DNA of 64,000 nucleotides from ECT2AJA-110-A sp035399845. GTDB taxonomy: Bacteria > Planctomycetota > Phycisphaerae > UBA1845 > UTPLA1. The notes beneath the pieces were generated by a model. The model made no database searches. It was not told where the DNA came from and saw only the letters and a program-made list of their open reading frames with translations. Shown piece by piece: positions 35,016 to 43,399 of the stretch (positions are counted from its first letter, which is position 1; each line of letters opens with the position of its first letter). Where the stretch lies: assembly GCA_035399845.1 (NCBI GenBank), contig DAOPJV010000008.1, forward strand, positions 62,001 to 126,000, in the 5' to 3' direction. The translations under genes and the position numbers were made by a program.

Positions 35016-37211
35016 ATGCAGGTAATCTCTGTCTTTTTGGTATCGATCGTGGGATTGAGTCAGCTTCCCGAAGTTCATGTTGGATCCGACGACGTCGTTG
35101 TGACGGAGTCCTGCCGACTCGTGATCGAACCGGGAACCGTCATTGAGGACAGGAACGAAGACGGCGTGATCCACGTCGAGGCGTCGGACATCACGATCGA
35201 GTTCGCGAAGGGCTCGGCGCTGCGGGGCTCGCCCGAAAACGCCCGCCCCGACGAGTACCGCGGATATGCGATCCGGGTGAAGGGGCGGACGAATGTGACG
35301 ATTCGCGGCGGACGCATCAGCGGATACTGGTGCGCCGTTTATGCCGAAGGCGCCGATGGCGTGACGATCGAGGACCTGGACGCTTCGGATATGCGTCGCG
35401 CCTACCTCAAGTCCACGCCCGCCGCCGAGGATGGCGGCGACTGGTTGTGGCCCCACAACAATGATGACAACGAGTGGCTGAAGAACTACGGCGCCGGGAT
35501 CTGCATCGAGGACACGAAGAACGCGACGATACGCCGATGCAGGGTCCTCCACAGCCAGAACGGGTTGATCCTCGATCGCGTGACGGATTCGAAAGTCTAT
35601 GACAATGACTTCAGTTTCAACTCCGGCTGGGGGATCGCCATGTGGCGCGCATGCCGCAACGTGATCAGCCGAAACGCGCTCGACTTCTGCGTGCGCGGAT
35701 ACAGCCACGGAGTCTACAATCGCGGCCAGGATTCGGCAGGATTCCTGGTTTTTGAGCAGTGCAGCGACAATGTCATCGCGGAGAATTCCGCCACCCATGG
35801 CGGCGACGCCTTCTTCGGATTCGGCGGCAAAGAGGCGCTGGGCCAGACACCGGCCCCGACGTCGGATTTCGACTACAAGCGTCTCGGGTGCAACGACAAT
35901 CTGCTGATCGGCAACGACTTTTCCTATGCGCCGGCGCATGGAATCGAAATGACGTTCTCCTTCGGCAATCGCTATATCAACAATCGGCTCGTCGGCAACG
36001 CCATTTGCGGCGTATGGGGTGGCTACTCGCAGGACACGCTCATCGCGCACAACACATTTGAGTCGAATGGCGAGATGGGTTACGGGCTCGAGCGGGGCGG
36101 CGTGAACATCGAGTATGGAATCGGCAACAAAGTACTGTACAACTCGTTTGAGGATGATCGCTGCGGCGTCCACTATTGGGTCAACGCTGGCAGCGACCTG
36201 CTCAAGACGCCCTGGGGGCTGGCCAACAAGCCGGCGTCTCGTGACAACCTGATCGCGCACAATACGCTGGACAGAGAAGAGGTCGGGTATCACTTCCGTG
36301 GCCCGATTGAAGTCACACTCAGCCACAACACGCTGAAGCAGTGCAGGAAGGACATCGACGCGACGGACGATGTCAAGATCGATCGATCAGACGACGACGT
36401 CGCGGATCCGGGCAAGCCGAAATACGACGTGTACGGTGAGACGCGTCCGGTCGGCGCCCGCAGGCGTCTGTATGGTCGAGAGAACATCGTCATGACGGAA
36501 TGGGGCCCCTGGGATCACGCCTCTCCCCTGGTTCGCATGACCGCGTCGCGCGGGCGGAAGCACGTCTATGAGCTTTGGGAAATGCCCGCGGATGTTGAGG
36601 TCAAATTCAATGAGCCGGGCCTCGATTTCGACATGCAACCCCTGGCGTCGAATCCGAAAGTCAGGCAATGCACGATCAAGGCGAAATCATCAGGTGTTTA
36701 TCCTTATCAGTTTTCAGTGAAGGCGAAGGGCTACTCGAAAGTGGTCGAGGGTACGATCCAGGCCGTCAAATGGAAGGCCACTTTCTTCAAGTGGGACAAG
36801 AACGATCCACGCGAGGATCTGGAAGGCTGGCGGACGCTGGCCGACGGACCGGAAGCGGTCAGAGCGAAGACGAACTCTCTGGACCTCAAGTACGGTTTCG
36901 GTGGCCCCAGCGATCAGAAGATCTCCAGGGAGCTGACCGAAGCTAAGCTCGGCGGCGATCATTTCGGCATGATCGCCCGAACGAAGCTGAAGCTCGCCAA
37001 AGGCGTGTGGAAGATCGACACGATGAGTGACGACGGTATTCGCGTCGTGGTCGATGGCGCCCCGGTCGTCGAGGACTGGACGTGGCATCCGCCGAAGCGG
37101 AATGAAGGACAGTTCACACTCGACAAGGATCGCGAGGTGGAAGTGCTCGTCGAGCACTTTGAAATCGACGGGTTCTCGACCCTTCAGTTCGGTCTGTCAC
37201 GCGTCGAATGA
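35016..37211 (+). CDS. Secreted right-handed beta-helix protein with PA14-like C-terminus
   Basis: This 731-residue protein has a hydrophobic N-terminus (MQVISVFLVSIVGLSQL) that should act as a signal peptide. Residues about 45-440 show the repeating N/D-x-I/L pattern of parallel beta-helix (PbH1) repeats, e.g. NVTIRGGRISG, NATIRRCRVLHSQNG and DTLIAHNTFESNG, as in pectate-lyase-like and NosD-type proteins. Residues about 616-731 look like a PA14 sandwich (MSDDGIRVVVDGAPVVEDW). Such folds usually bind or cut polysaccharides; catalytic residues cannot be identified by eye. GGAAGG is 6 bases from the ATG. The following GH2-type gene starts 57 bases downstream and also has a PA14 domain, so the two probably form an operon and act on the same glycan. 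Confidence 0.85.
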   Translation: MQVISVFLVSIVGLSQLPEVHVGSDDVVVTESCRLVIEPGTVIEDRNEDGVIHVEASDITIEFAKGSALRGSPENARPDEYRGYAIRVKGRTNVTIRGGRISGYWCAVYAEGADGVTIEDLDASDMRRAYLKSTPAAEDGGDWLWPHNNDDNEWLKNYGAGICIEDTKNATIRRCRVLHSQNGLILDRVTDSKVYDNDFSFNSGWGIAMWRACRNVISRNALDFCVRGYSHGVYNRGQDSAGFLVFEQCSDNVIAENSATHGGDAFFGFGGKEALGQTPAPTSDFDYKRLGCNDNLLIGNDFSYAPAHGIEMTFSFGNRYINNRLVGNAICGVWGGYSQDTLIAHNTFESNGEMGYGLERGGVNIEYGIGNKVLYNSFEDDRCGVHYWVNAGSDLLKTPWGLANKPASRDNLIAHNTLDREEVGYHFRGPIEVTLSHNTLKQCRKDIDATDDVKIDRSDDDVADPGKPKYDVYGETRPVGARRRLYGRENIVMTEWGPWDHASPLVRMTASRGRKHVYELWEMPADVEVKFNEPGLDFDMQPLASNPKVRQCTIKAKSSGVYPYQFSVKAKGYSKVVEGTIQAVKWKATFFKWDKNDPREDLEGWRTLADGPEAVRAKTNSLDLKYGFGGPSDQKISRELTEAKLGGDHFGMIARTKLKLAKGVWKIDTMSDDGIRVVVDGAPVVEDWTWHPPKRNEGQFTLDKDREVEVLVEHFEIDGFSTLQFGLSRVE

Positions 37212-37268
37212 CGTGGTCAGGCGTCAGGCGGTTGACTGCCCGCAACTCTCCATGGGACGACCTGAGAC

Positions 37269-40200
37269 ATGTCGTTTTTGATTGCTGCAACCGTTGGATG
37301 CGCCATGTCACTAAACCCGCCCGCATCGCCCGACACGACGCCGAGTCCTCGAACGACGATTGACCTCGCCGGCGCCGACTGGAAACTCTGGCTCGATCGC
37401 GACGCCAAGTGGCGGGACGACATCGTTCACGCGCCCGGCGTGGACCTGTCCGGCCTGCCGGCGCGTCCGCCGAGCTGTGGGTGGGCGTCGCTGAGTGATG
37501 CGGCGCGCGACGTGTGTGTGCCCGGGACGGTGGAGGGCCTCTGCTGGGACGAGCTCGGTGGCGACTATGTCGGTGTCAGCTGGTGGTGTCGGGATGTCGA
37601 TCTGCCCGCGACCCTGGCCGATCGGCGGCTGACGCTCGAATTCTCAGCGGTCCGTCAGCGAGCCGAGGTTTTCCTGAACGACGAGCTCGTCGGCTATGAC
37701 GCCATCGGCAATACGCCGTTCAACGTTGATCTGACCGGCCGCGCCAAGGCGGGGCGGAATCGTCTCGCGATCCGTATCACGGATCCGGGCGGTAACTTTG
37801 ACTGGCGCGACTACAACGTTCTTCACTGGGGTGGTCAGACGATTCCGTTAAGTCACGGATTCGGCGGGATCACGGGAGGCGTTCGTCTGGTCGCGACAGA
37901 CGCGATTCGCATTGACGATGTCTTCGTTCGCAACACGCCGGCGATGACGGATATCCGCGTTGAGCTGGGCGTGTCGAACACGCTGAACGAATCCGTGACG
38001 ACAGATCTGCGTGTGACGATTCGCGACGCCCTGGGCGAGGTCGCGTACGAACAGGTCTGGCCCAACGTACGAATCGAACCCGGCGATCAGTCAGTTGCCC
38101 GCGACATTTCTGTCCCACAGGCCGACCTTTGGCGCCCGGAATCGCCGACGCTTTACGTTGCGACCATTGACCTTGGTGGGCGCGATCGCGTCGACCGGCG
38201 ATTCGGATTCCGATGGTTCGAAGTCGACGGCGCGGGACCAAACGCCGTGTTTCGCCTCAATGGAAAACGCATCGTGCTGCGCAGCGCCATCAGTTGGGGG
38301 TTCTGGCCGATCACAGGGATCTTTCCAACGCCCGAGATGGCGCGGGCGAATGTGCGGATCGCTCGCGCCCTGGGCCTGAACATGCTCAATCTCCATCGCT
38401 GTATCGGGGATGACGCCACGTTTGATGCGGCCGACGAACTTGGGCTGTTGATCTTCGAAGAGCCCGGGGGATACACGAGCCATGGCGGCGATGACAAGTG
38501 CTTCGCATTCGCGCGCGAAAAGCTGCTGCGAATGGTCAGGCGTGATCGGAGTCGGCCCTCGCTGGTGATTTACAACATGATCAACGAGGAGACGGCGCCG
38601 CCCGTAGAGCGGCATCGCCGTGACATGGCGGACGCTCATCGGCTCGATCCAACGCGGACGATTCTGTATACGTCGGGCTGGGCGAAGGACGGCGACGATC
38701 CCATCAAGCTGCACATGCGACCGCTCGAGGACGTCCAGCGGACGATCGGCTGGTATGACGTCCATCACGCGCCGGGGCCCGGCGTTTACCGTGATTCCTT
38801 CTACAACGGTCCGGGGGATTTCCGATGGCGTCGCGACGAACGCGGCGAGATTGTCTTCTGGGGCGAAGAGGGAGCGATCGCGACGCCGCCACGGCTGCAG
38901 CGCATCGTCGACGACCTCAGGGAAGCCTCGGACGGCTGGGATGGGCGCGACTATCGGGACTGGCATGCGGCGTTTGAGCGATTCCTGGATCAAAAAAACC
39001 TGCGAACGTACTTCCCGAGCGTCGACATGCTGACTGAAACCCTCGGCGACGTCGCGTTCTACTACCAGGGAAGAGTGATCGAGAATATCCGCGCGAGTGA
39101 CACGACAGATGGATACGTCGTCAACGGATGGGAATCCGAGAAATACGAAAACCACAGCGGTATCGTCGACTGCTTCCGGAACCCCAAGGGTCGACCGGAT
39201 CTGCTCGCGCAATACAGCAAGCCCCTGCTGCTGGCGGTCAAACTGCGCAACAAGGTTGGCGCCGTGCCGATGACCGCCGTGTGCGACGTGTACGTCGTCA
39301 ACGAAGTGGACCTGCGTGGTGATTTCGAGTTGACGCTTATGCTCCGGACGGAAGATGGCCGACAGCGTTGGCGCAATCGGTTCGATGTGACGATCTCCGG
39401 GGGCGATCGCTACGGTGAACTGCTTCTGCGAGACCTCGCGATTCGCGCCGACGCCGGCCCCGGGCGCTACGTCCTCCTGGCCGAGTTGCGAGGGAAGGCC
39501 GACGGTCTCGTGGCGGACAGCGTCGTCGCCAGCGGGAGCGACGAGCTGTTTCTCGTGGACCGAAGCGCCGCAAAAGGTTCGGCGCGTGGCGCGCTGATTG
39601 ACACATCAGGCGCCGTGGCGCGGTACCTGCAGGTCTGGCGCGGCGGTGATCTCGCGACGTTCCAGCCGGACATGCCGACTTTGGATTACATCATCCTCGG
39701 GGACGGCGACGATCTTCTGCCAAGCGAACCTGTTCCAGCCGAACTCGTGACGCTGCCGGATGGCTCGGGCGAGGGACTGGCGGCCTCATACTTCAGGGGG
39801 TGGGAATTCGAATCGCATGTGCTCGATCGCATCGATCGAGGTGTGCAGCATGACTTCGGGACGGAGGGACCGGATCCGAGGGTCGGCAGGCGGGACTACA
39901 GTGTCCGCTGGCGGGGAAGGCTGACGCCGACCGTGACTGGTCCGTATCTCTTCCACGCGGATCACGACGACGGCGTGCGCGTCTTTCTTGACGGCCGCGA
40001 AATCATCGGCCACTGGGATCCGTTCGCGGCGCCGCGCAACGATCGAGGACGCGCCGTCGAGCTTGTGGCGGGGCAGTCGTACGATCTCCGGATCGATTAC
40101 TTCCAGAGCGGCGGCGGGGCGAGAATGCGACTGCTGTGGACGACGCCGGATCTCTTCAGGCGACGTGACGCCCTGATCAGCTCGCTCGTGAAGCGTGTCC

Positions 40201-40634
40201 GTGAGGACGGAACGACTCTTCTCGTCGTGTCTCAGGCCGATCAGTGGGCGGAACTTCTGGCCCATCATGGCGCGGTTGAGTACGACGGTCGGATGAACCA
40301 CGGTCGATTCTGGCTGGGCGGCAGTTACTTTGTGCGATCGCATCCGCTGTTTGACGGGCTTCCCGTGAACTGCGGGATGAACTGGGAATACCAGGAGATC
40401 GTCAATTACGACCGTCGCCGGTTCGGTCTGCATCTGCGAGGCGAAGAAGTCGTCGCCGGTTGCGTGACGGGAAGCGAGCATGAGGTCGCAACGGCCGTGG
40501 GGATCGTGCGTTGCGGCAATGGACAGATCGTCCTGTCGACGCTGGATCTCCTGCCGATGCTGAACGAGCCGCTGGGACCGGCCGATGTGGCCCGCGCGAT
40601 CTTCGACAATTATTTACGGTACGCCGGCGGGTAG
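37269..40634 (+). CDS. Glycoside hydrolase family 2 protein with PA14 domain
   Basis: This 1121-residue enzyme has the GH2 order: jelly-roll sugar-binding domain (about 60-200, VPGTVEGLCWDELGGDYVG and VFLNDELVG), immunoglobulin-like domain (about 210-310) and TIM barrel (about 315-580). The acid/base is N439-E440 in YNMINEE and the nucleophile is probably one of the glutamates in FWGEEG near residue 533. A PA14 domain follows (about 835-960; ADHDDGVRVFLDGREI), then a C-terminal domain that resembles a glutamine-amidotransferase-like or trimerisation module. The N-terminus has only a short hydrophobic stretch, so export is uncertain. Substrate could be a beta-galactoside, mannoside or glucuronide. 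It is probably cotranscribed with the beta-helix gene 57 bases upstream. Confidence 0.87.
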   Translation: MSFLIAATVGCAMSLNPPASPDTTPSPRTTIDLAGADWKLWLDRDAKWRDDIVHAPGVDLSGLPARPPSCGWASLSDAARDVCVPGTVEGLCWDELGGDYVGVSWWCRDVDLPATLADRRLTLEFSAVRQRAEVFLNDELVGYDAIGNTPFNVDLTGRAKAGRNRLAIRITDPGGNFDWRDYNVLHWGGQTIPLSHGFGGITGGVRLVATDAIRIDDVFVRNTPAMTDIRVELGVSNTLNESVTTDLRVTIRDALGEVAYEQVWPNVRIEPGDQSVARDISVPQADLWRPESPTLYVATIDLGGRDRVDRRFGFRWFEVDGAGPNAVFRLNGKRIVLRSAISWGFWPITGIFPTPEMARANVRIARALGLNMLNLHRCIGDDATFDAADELGLLIFEEPGGYTSHGGDDKCFAFAREKLLRMVRRDRSRPSLVIYNMINEETAPPVERHRRDMADAHRLDPTRTILYTSGWAKDGDDPIKLHMRPLEDVQRTIGWYDVHHAPGPGVYRDSFYNGPGDFRWRRDERGEIVFWGEEGAIATPPRLQRIVDDLREASDGWDGRDYRDWHAAFERFLDQKNLRTYFPSVDMLTETLGDVAFYYQGRVIENIRASDTTDGYVVNGWESEKYENHSGIVDCFRNPKGRPDLLAQYSKPLLLAVKLRNKVGAVPMTAVCDVYVVNEVDLRGDFELTLMLRTEDGRQRWRNRFDVTISGGDRYGELLLRDLAIRADAGPGRYVLLAELRGKADGLVADSVVASGSDELFLVDRSAAKGSARGALIDTSGAVARYLQVWRGGDLATFQPDMPTLDYIILGDGDDLLPSEPVPAELVTLPDGSGEGLAASYFRGWEFESHVLDRIDRGVQHDFGTEGPDPRVGRRDYSVRWRGRLTPTVTGPYLFHADHDDGVRVFLDGREIIGHWDPFAAPRNDRGRAVELVAGQSYDLRIDYFQSGGGARMRLLWTTPDLFRRRDALISSLVKRVREDGTTLLVVSQADQWAELLAHHGAVEYDGRMNHGRFWLGGSYFVRSHPLFDGLPVNCGMNWEYQEIVNYDRRRFGLHLRGEEVVAGCVTGSEHEVATAVGIVRCGNGQIVLSTLDLLPMLNEPLGPADVARAIFDNYLRYAGG

Positions 40635-40665
40635 GCGTCAGCGACTCCACATGGCGATGACGCCT
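40633..40665. terminator. Candidate bidirectional hairpin between convergent GH2 genes
   Basis: AGGCGTCA (40633-40640) and TGACGCCT (40658-40665) form a perfect 8-bp stem around 17 bases. It begins at the stop codon of the rightward GH2 gene. There is no T-run on either side. Confidence 0.4.
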
Positions 40666-40690
40666 GGCGTGACAGATTGAAGCTCATGCG

Positions 40691-42595
40691 CTAGAACACG
40701 CGTTCGCTCAGGTCCCTCGCGAAATACACGGGACCAATCATGCCGCCACCACCCCGCCAGTCCCGGACCCGGAATTCGATCTCGTGGGGACCGGGGGCGA
40801 GGGAAACGGGATAGTCGTGCGGTACGTCGCGCGTGCCGTCCCAGGTTCCGTCGCGAGGCCCGGCTTCAGCGAACCTCACGCCGTCGATCATGCACTCGTA
40901 GTAGTCGCCGACCGTCTCGCAGCGAAGCGTCATGTCGCCGCCCGGATAGTCGAATCGTGTCCGGAACGTTGCCCATCCTTCGAAGATGTTGGCGCCATTG
41001 TTGACGAGGGCCGTATCACACTTGACGTTCGTCCACGAGGATCCGTCCGTCGACATTTGCCAGTTTTCCAGAAGGATGGATTCGCCGACGAGCGGACCGA
41101 TCTCGGGCGGTGAGGATTCGCGAGACTGCAGCGCCGCCATCATGCGTTTGCCGACGTCGGTATCCGTACGGAACGCCGTGACAATTCTCCGCTCTCCATT
41201 GGTCGTGAATTCGATGACCAGGGGATGGACGACGCGCTTGTCCATCGTCTCGGCGACGAGATCAACGAGGACGCGGCAGCCATCGGTATTGGCAAGGACG
41301 CGGCCTGACATCAGGTCGAAGTGCGCTTCCCGCCGGATGAGCTCACGGATGTCGTTGGGGATCCCGTCGTCGTGGAACCGGATGTCCGAACTGAACCACC
41401 AGTGATTCGGGCATTTCCATTCACCCTTCCGCGGGCCGATGATCGGTCCGCTCAGCGGGGCCAGCGCCCTGGGCGGGCCAGGTGTGTCGCCATGCCAGGC
41501 CCACTGCTCGCGCGTGTATTTCGGCTCGCCGTCCCGGGAGAAGAAGCCCGAGTTGAGCCCGGGCGTGTCTCTCATGACATTGTGGACGTAGCCCGCGCCG
41601 GGCAGATCGCGAGCGAGCGTTTCGATCTGAAATCGACGGGCGTCCAGGGCCACGTCATAAGGTCCGTTCTCGGGTGACGTGATGTACATCGTTTCGCCAA
41701 GCAGCAGCGGTTTCGACAGCAGCGGCGCCATGCGGCGTCCGTAGAAAGACCACTCCATGTTGTTCAGATAGGGATGTTCGTCGTGGAAATCGCCGTGGTG
41801 TTCATTGCACAACCAGCCGCTGTTGTCGAGCACGAGAGCGCCGGGAATGATCGCCCTGCATCGATCGACGAGCAGCCTGCCAATGTCCATCGCGACGTGA
41901 TCGTTTTCGCAGGTCAGTGTGCGCAGGATGACATTCGACCAGGGGGCGTCATTTCGGAAGAACGCTTCGAATTCCGGCAGCAGATCGGCTGAGTCGATAG
42001 GCGCGTGCCAGACAGGGTATTCCTGCCACATGAACATCCCCATCTCCTGGCAGATCTCGTAGTAGCGACGGGGCGGAATCCAGAGGCAGAACTTGATCAG
42101 GTTGAATCCCAGCGAGCGAATGTACTCAATTTCGCGGCGAATCTGACGCTCGTCCGGCCATGGATGTCCGAGCTCCGGGTAGTAGCCCCAATGCAGCACG
42201 CCGCGAACGCGGAAGGGGGCGCCATCGACGAGCAGTGTGGCGCCATCTATGGCGCTTCGCTGGACGGCGGCGGGCTGCTGGTCCACTGGCGCCGAGAGAA
42301 TCTGCACGTCATCGACGCCCGTCCATCGAATTCCGATCGTCGGCAGGAATCCCTGCGTTGCACGGCGTCGATCTTCACATTCGATGACGAGTTCATTCTC
42401 CTCGCGCACAAGTGACGATATTTCGAATTCAATCGGTGTCCACGGCGTCAGATTCCGGCCGACGACGGTTCCGTTGACAGTGAACGTGGCGTCCATTGCG
42501 GCGGCGCCGACGCGAATCCAGGTCTGCGGACCCTGTCGGGAGAACGCCAGACGTATGGTTGACTTCGAAGCGAGCGATGGTTCGAGGCTGGGCAT
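40691..42595 (-). CDS. Compact GH2-like glycosidase, variant catalytic motif
   Basis: This 634-residue enzyme has no signal peptide. It has a short jelly-roll part (TFTVNGTVVGRNLTPW), a barrel starting near residue 125 (LLVDGAPFRVRGVLHWGYYPE, cut here as LLVDGAPFRVRG and VLHWGYYPE) and a C-terminal carbohydrate-binding jelly roll (about 510-634). The nucleophile is probably E301 in LLLGETMY. The acid/base position reads C229-E230 (RTLTCEND) instead of the usual Asn-Glu of clan GH-A. That exchange is uncommon and may alter activity. The gene is transcribed leftward, away from the prepilin group, and has an operator-like site 45-58 bases upstream (42640-42653). It is convergent with the larger GH2 gene. 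Substrate is not predictable; a beta-mannosidase- or beta-galactosidase-like role is possible. Confidence 0.8.
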   Translation of the reverse strand: MPSLEPSLASKSTIRLAFSRQGPQTWIRVGAAAMDATFTVNGTVVGRNLTPWTPIEFEISSLVREENELVIECEDRRRATQGFLPTIGIRWTGVDDVQILSAPVDQQPAAVQRSAIDGATLLVDGAPFRVRGVLHWGYYPELGHPWPDERQIRREIEYIRSLGFNLIKFCLWIPPRRYYEICQEMGMFMWQEYPVWHAPIDSADLLPEFEAFFRNDAPWSNVILRTLTCENDHVAMDIGRLLVDRCRAIIPGALVLDNSGWLCNEHHGDFHDEHPYLNNMEWSFYGRRMAPLLSKPLLLGETMYITSPENGPYDVALDARRFQIETLARDLPGAGYVHNVMRDTPGLNSGFFSRDGEPKYTREQWAWHGDTPGPPRALAPLSGPIIGPRKGEWKCPNHWWFSSDIRFHDDGIPNDIRELIRREAHFDLMSGRVLANTDGCRVLVDLVAETMDKRVVHPLVIEFTTNGERRIVTAFRTDTDVGKRMMAALQSRESSPPEIGPLVGESILLENWQMSTDGSSWTNVKCDTALVNNGANIFEGWATFRTRFDYPGGDMTLRCETVGDYYECMIDGVRFAEAGPRDGTWDGTRDVPHDYPVSLAPGPHEIEFRVRDWRGGGGMIGPVYFARDLSERVF

Positions 42596-42639
42596 GGATC
42601 ACCAGTGAATCAGATTCGTGTGGATGACAACGACGACAG

Positions 42640-42653
42640 TGTTAACCTAAACA
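42640..42653 (+). promoter_or_regulatory. Operator-like site d, upstream of the compact GH2 gene
   Basis: TGTTAACCTAAACA agrees with the site at 31814 in 12 of 14 positions, including the whole TGTTAACCT core. It lies 45-58 bases upstream of the leftward GH2 start codon. Confidence 0.55.
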
Positions 42654-42768
42654 ATGTTCGCGCGTCCAGTGTTTCGCGTGTTGTCTGTCAAAAGTTTGCG
42701 CCGCTGGCGCCGGCGTCCATCCACGGCGTCGGTCGCGCGTGTCGATCAACGTAGGGTTCTGGGCTTGC

Positions 42769-42780
42769 TAAAACGTTTTA
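42769..42780. promoter_or_regulatory. Perfect palindrome TAAAACGTTTTA
   Basis: A 12-bp perfect palindrome with a central CG, the usual centre of LacI-family operators. It is unlike the TGTTAACCT set and may be a second regulator's site. It lies between the divergent promoters of the GH2 gene and the prepilin group. Confidence 0.45.
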
Positions 42781-42882
42781 TTGTGCCGCATTGGCTGCTG
42801 CGGAAGAGTGAGGCGTTAAGCGACGCCTGTCAGAACGTTGCATTCGGGCGCGAAGACTTTTGTTGTAGTTTTGAAAAAAATC

Positions 42883-42911
42883 TGGACAAGAGTATTCAAA
42901 ATCGGTATGGT
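42883..42911 (+). promoter_or_regulatory. Sigma-70-type promoter of the zinc-ribbon / prepilin group
   Basis: TGGACA (42883-42888), 17 bases, TATGGT (42906-42911). The -35 box matches consensus at five of six positions and the -10 box at four of six. The operator-like site at 42908 overlaps the -10 box. Confidence 0.5.
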
Positions 42912-42921
42912 AACGATAACG
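42908..42921 (-). promoter_or_regulatory. Operator-like site e, overlapping the -10 box
   Basis: On the minus strand it reads CGTTATCGTTACCA, which agrees with the site at 31814 in 11 of 14 positions and has a central CG. A repressor bound here would block the promoter at 42883-42911. Confidence 0.5.
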
Positions 42922-42979
42922 CATCTGAGGCAACGCTTCGTTCTGGAGTGTGCCGAGAACAAGAAAACGAGGAGTCCCT

Positions 42980-43384
42980 ATGACTTCGGGGGATCGCAAA
43001 ACGAATGTCCCCAAAGTGGTGTTCGCCGTTGCGGCATTCATTGTGGCCGGGGTAGTGCTGGCGATTCAGCTCAACAAAGGCGCCCAGGCCGACATGAAGA
43101 AGGGCGAACGTCATCTGGCTTGCAATTCGTGTGGCGCTGAGTTCAGCGTGATGGTCAGGCTTGGAGACGAGGGAAAGCCGCAGACGTGTCCGAAGTGCGG
43201 AGCCATTGCCGGCTGGCCTGAGAAATACTGCTCCGCCTGCGAACTTAAGTTTCCGGCGCCGCTGATCGGCGATCCGCCCAGACCCGCGCCGATGCCGAAT
43301 TGCCCCAAGTGTGGCAGCAACAAGGCTGTCGGCGCGTACTTGCCCGAGTTCATTGAGGCCATGAAAAAAGACGCCGGCCAATAA
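42980..43384 (+). CDS. Small membrane-anchored protein with two zinc ribbons
   Basis: This 134-residue protein has one transmembrane helix (about residues 12-30) and a soluble part with four CxxC pairs at 48-51, 70-73, 84-87 and 108-111, enough for two zinc ribbons. GAGGAG lies about 6 bases before the ATG. It is first in a group with a prepilin 15 bases downstream and a PQQ-propeller protein. No function can be assigned. Zinc ribbons beside prepilin genes could help pilus assembly or sense metal or redox state, but this is a guess. The soluble part could face either side of the membrane; the positive residues N-terminal to the helix favour an extracytoplasmic C-terminus. Confidence 0.8.
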   Translation: MTSGDRKTNVPKVVFAVAAFIVAGVVLAIQLNKGAQADMKKGERHLACNSCGAEFSVMVRLGDEGKPQTCPKCGAIAGWPEKYCSACELKFPAPLIGDPPRPAPMPNCPKCGSNKAVGAYLPEFIEAMKKDAGQ

Positions 43385-43399
43385 TCAGGGAGGACTGCG

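Larger units (their letters stand above)
42596..42979. other. Divergent control region of 384 bp
   Basis: No gene is supported; a 109-codon open frame at 42654-42983 crosses the promoter and has a low-quality, Arg-rich translation. The region contains operator-like sites at 42640 and 42908, a perfect palindrome at 42769 and a sigma-70-type promoter at 42883-42911. The part from about 42855 to 42920 is strikingly A/T-rich. Confidence 0.6.

Noticed and set aside
35000..35016. ATAACGCAT near 34978 as a further LacI-type operator
   Set aside because: It shares only one half with the site at 42908 and lacks the TGTTA/TACCA partner half.
32244..36326. Long minus-strand open frames in the metallopeptidase and beta-helix genes
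   Set aside because: They lie opposite genes with signal peptides and domains, and their translations are low-complexity and basic.
42840..42920. A/T-rich patch as a possible phage attachment or transfer boundary
   Set aside because: No integrase, tRNA or direct repeat is nearby. The A/T content fits a regulated promoter.
42654..42983. A 109-codon plus-strand open frame between the GH2 gene and the zinc-ribbon gene
   Set aside because: It spans the promoter and operator-like sites and has an Arg-rich, non-biological translation.
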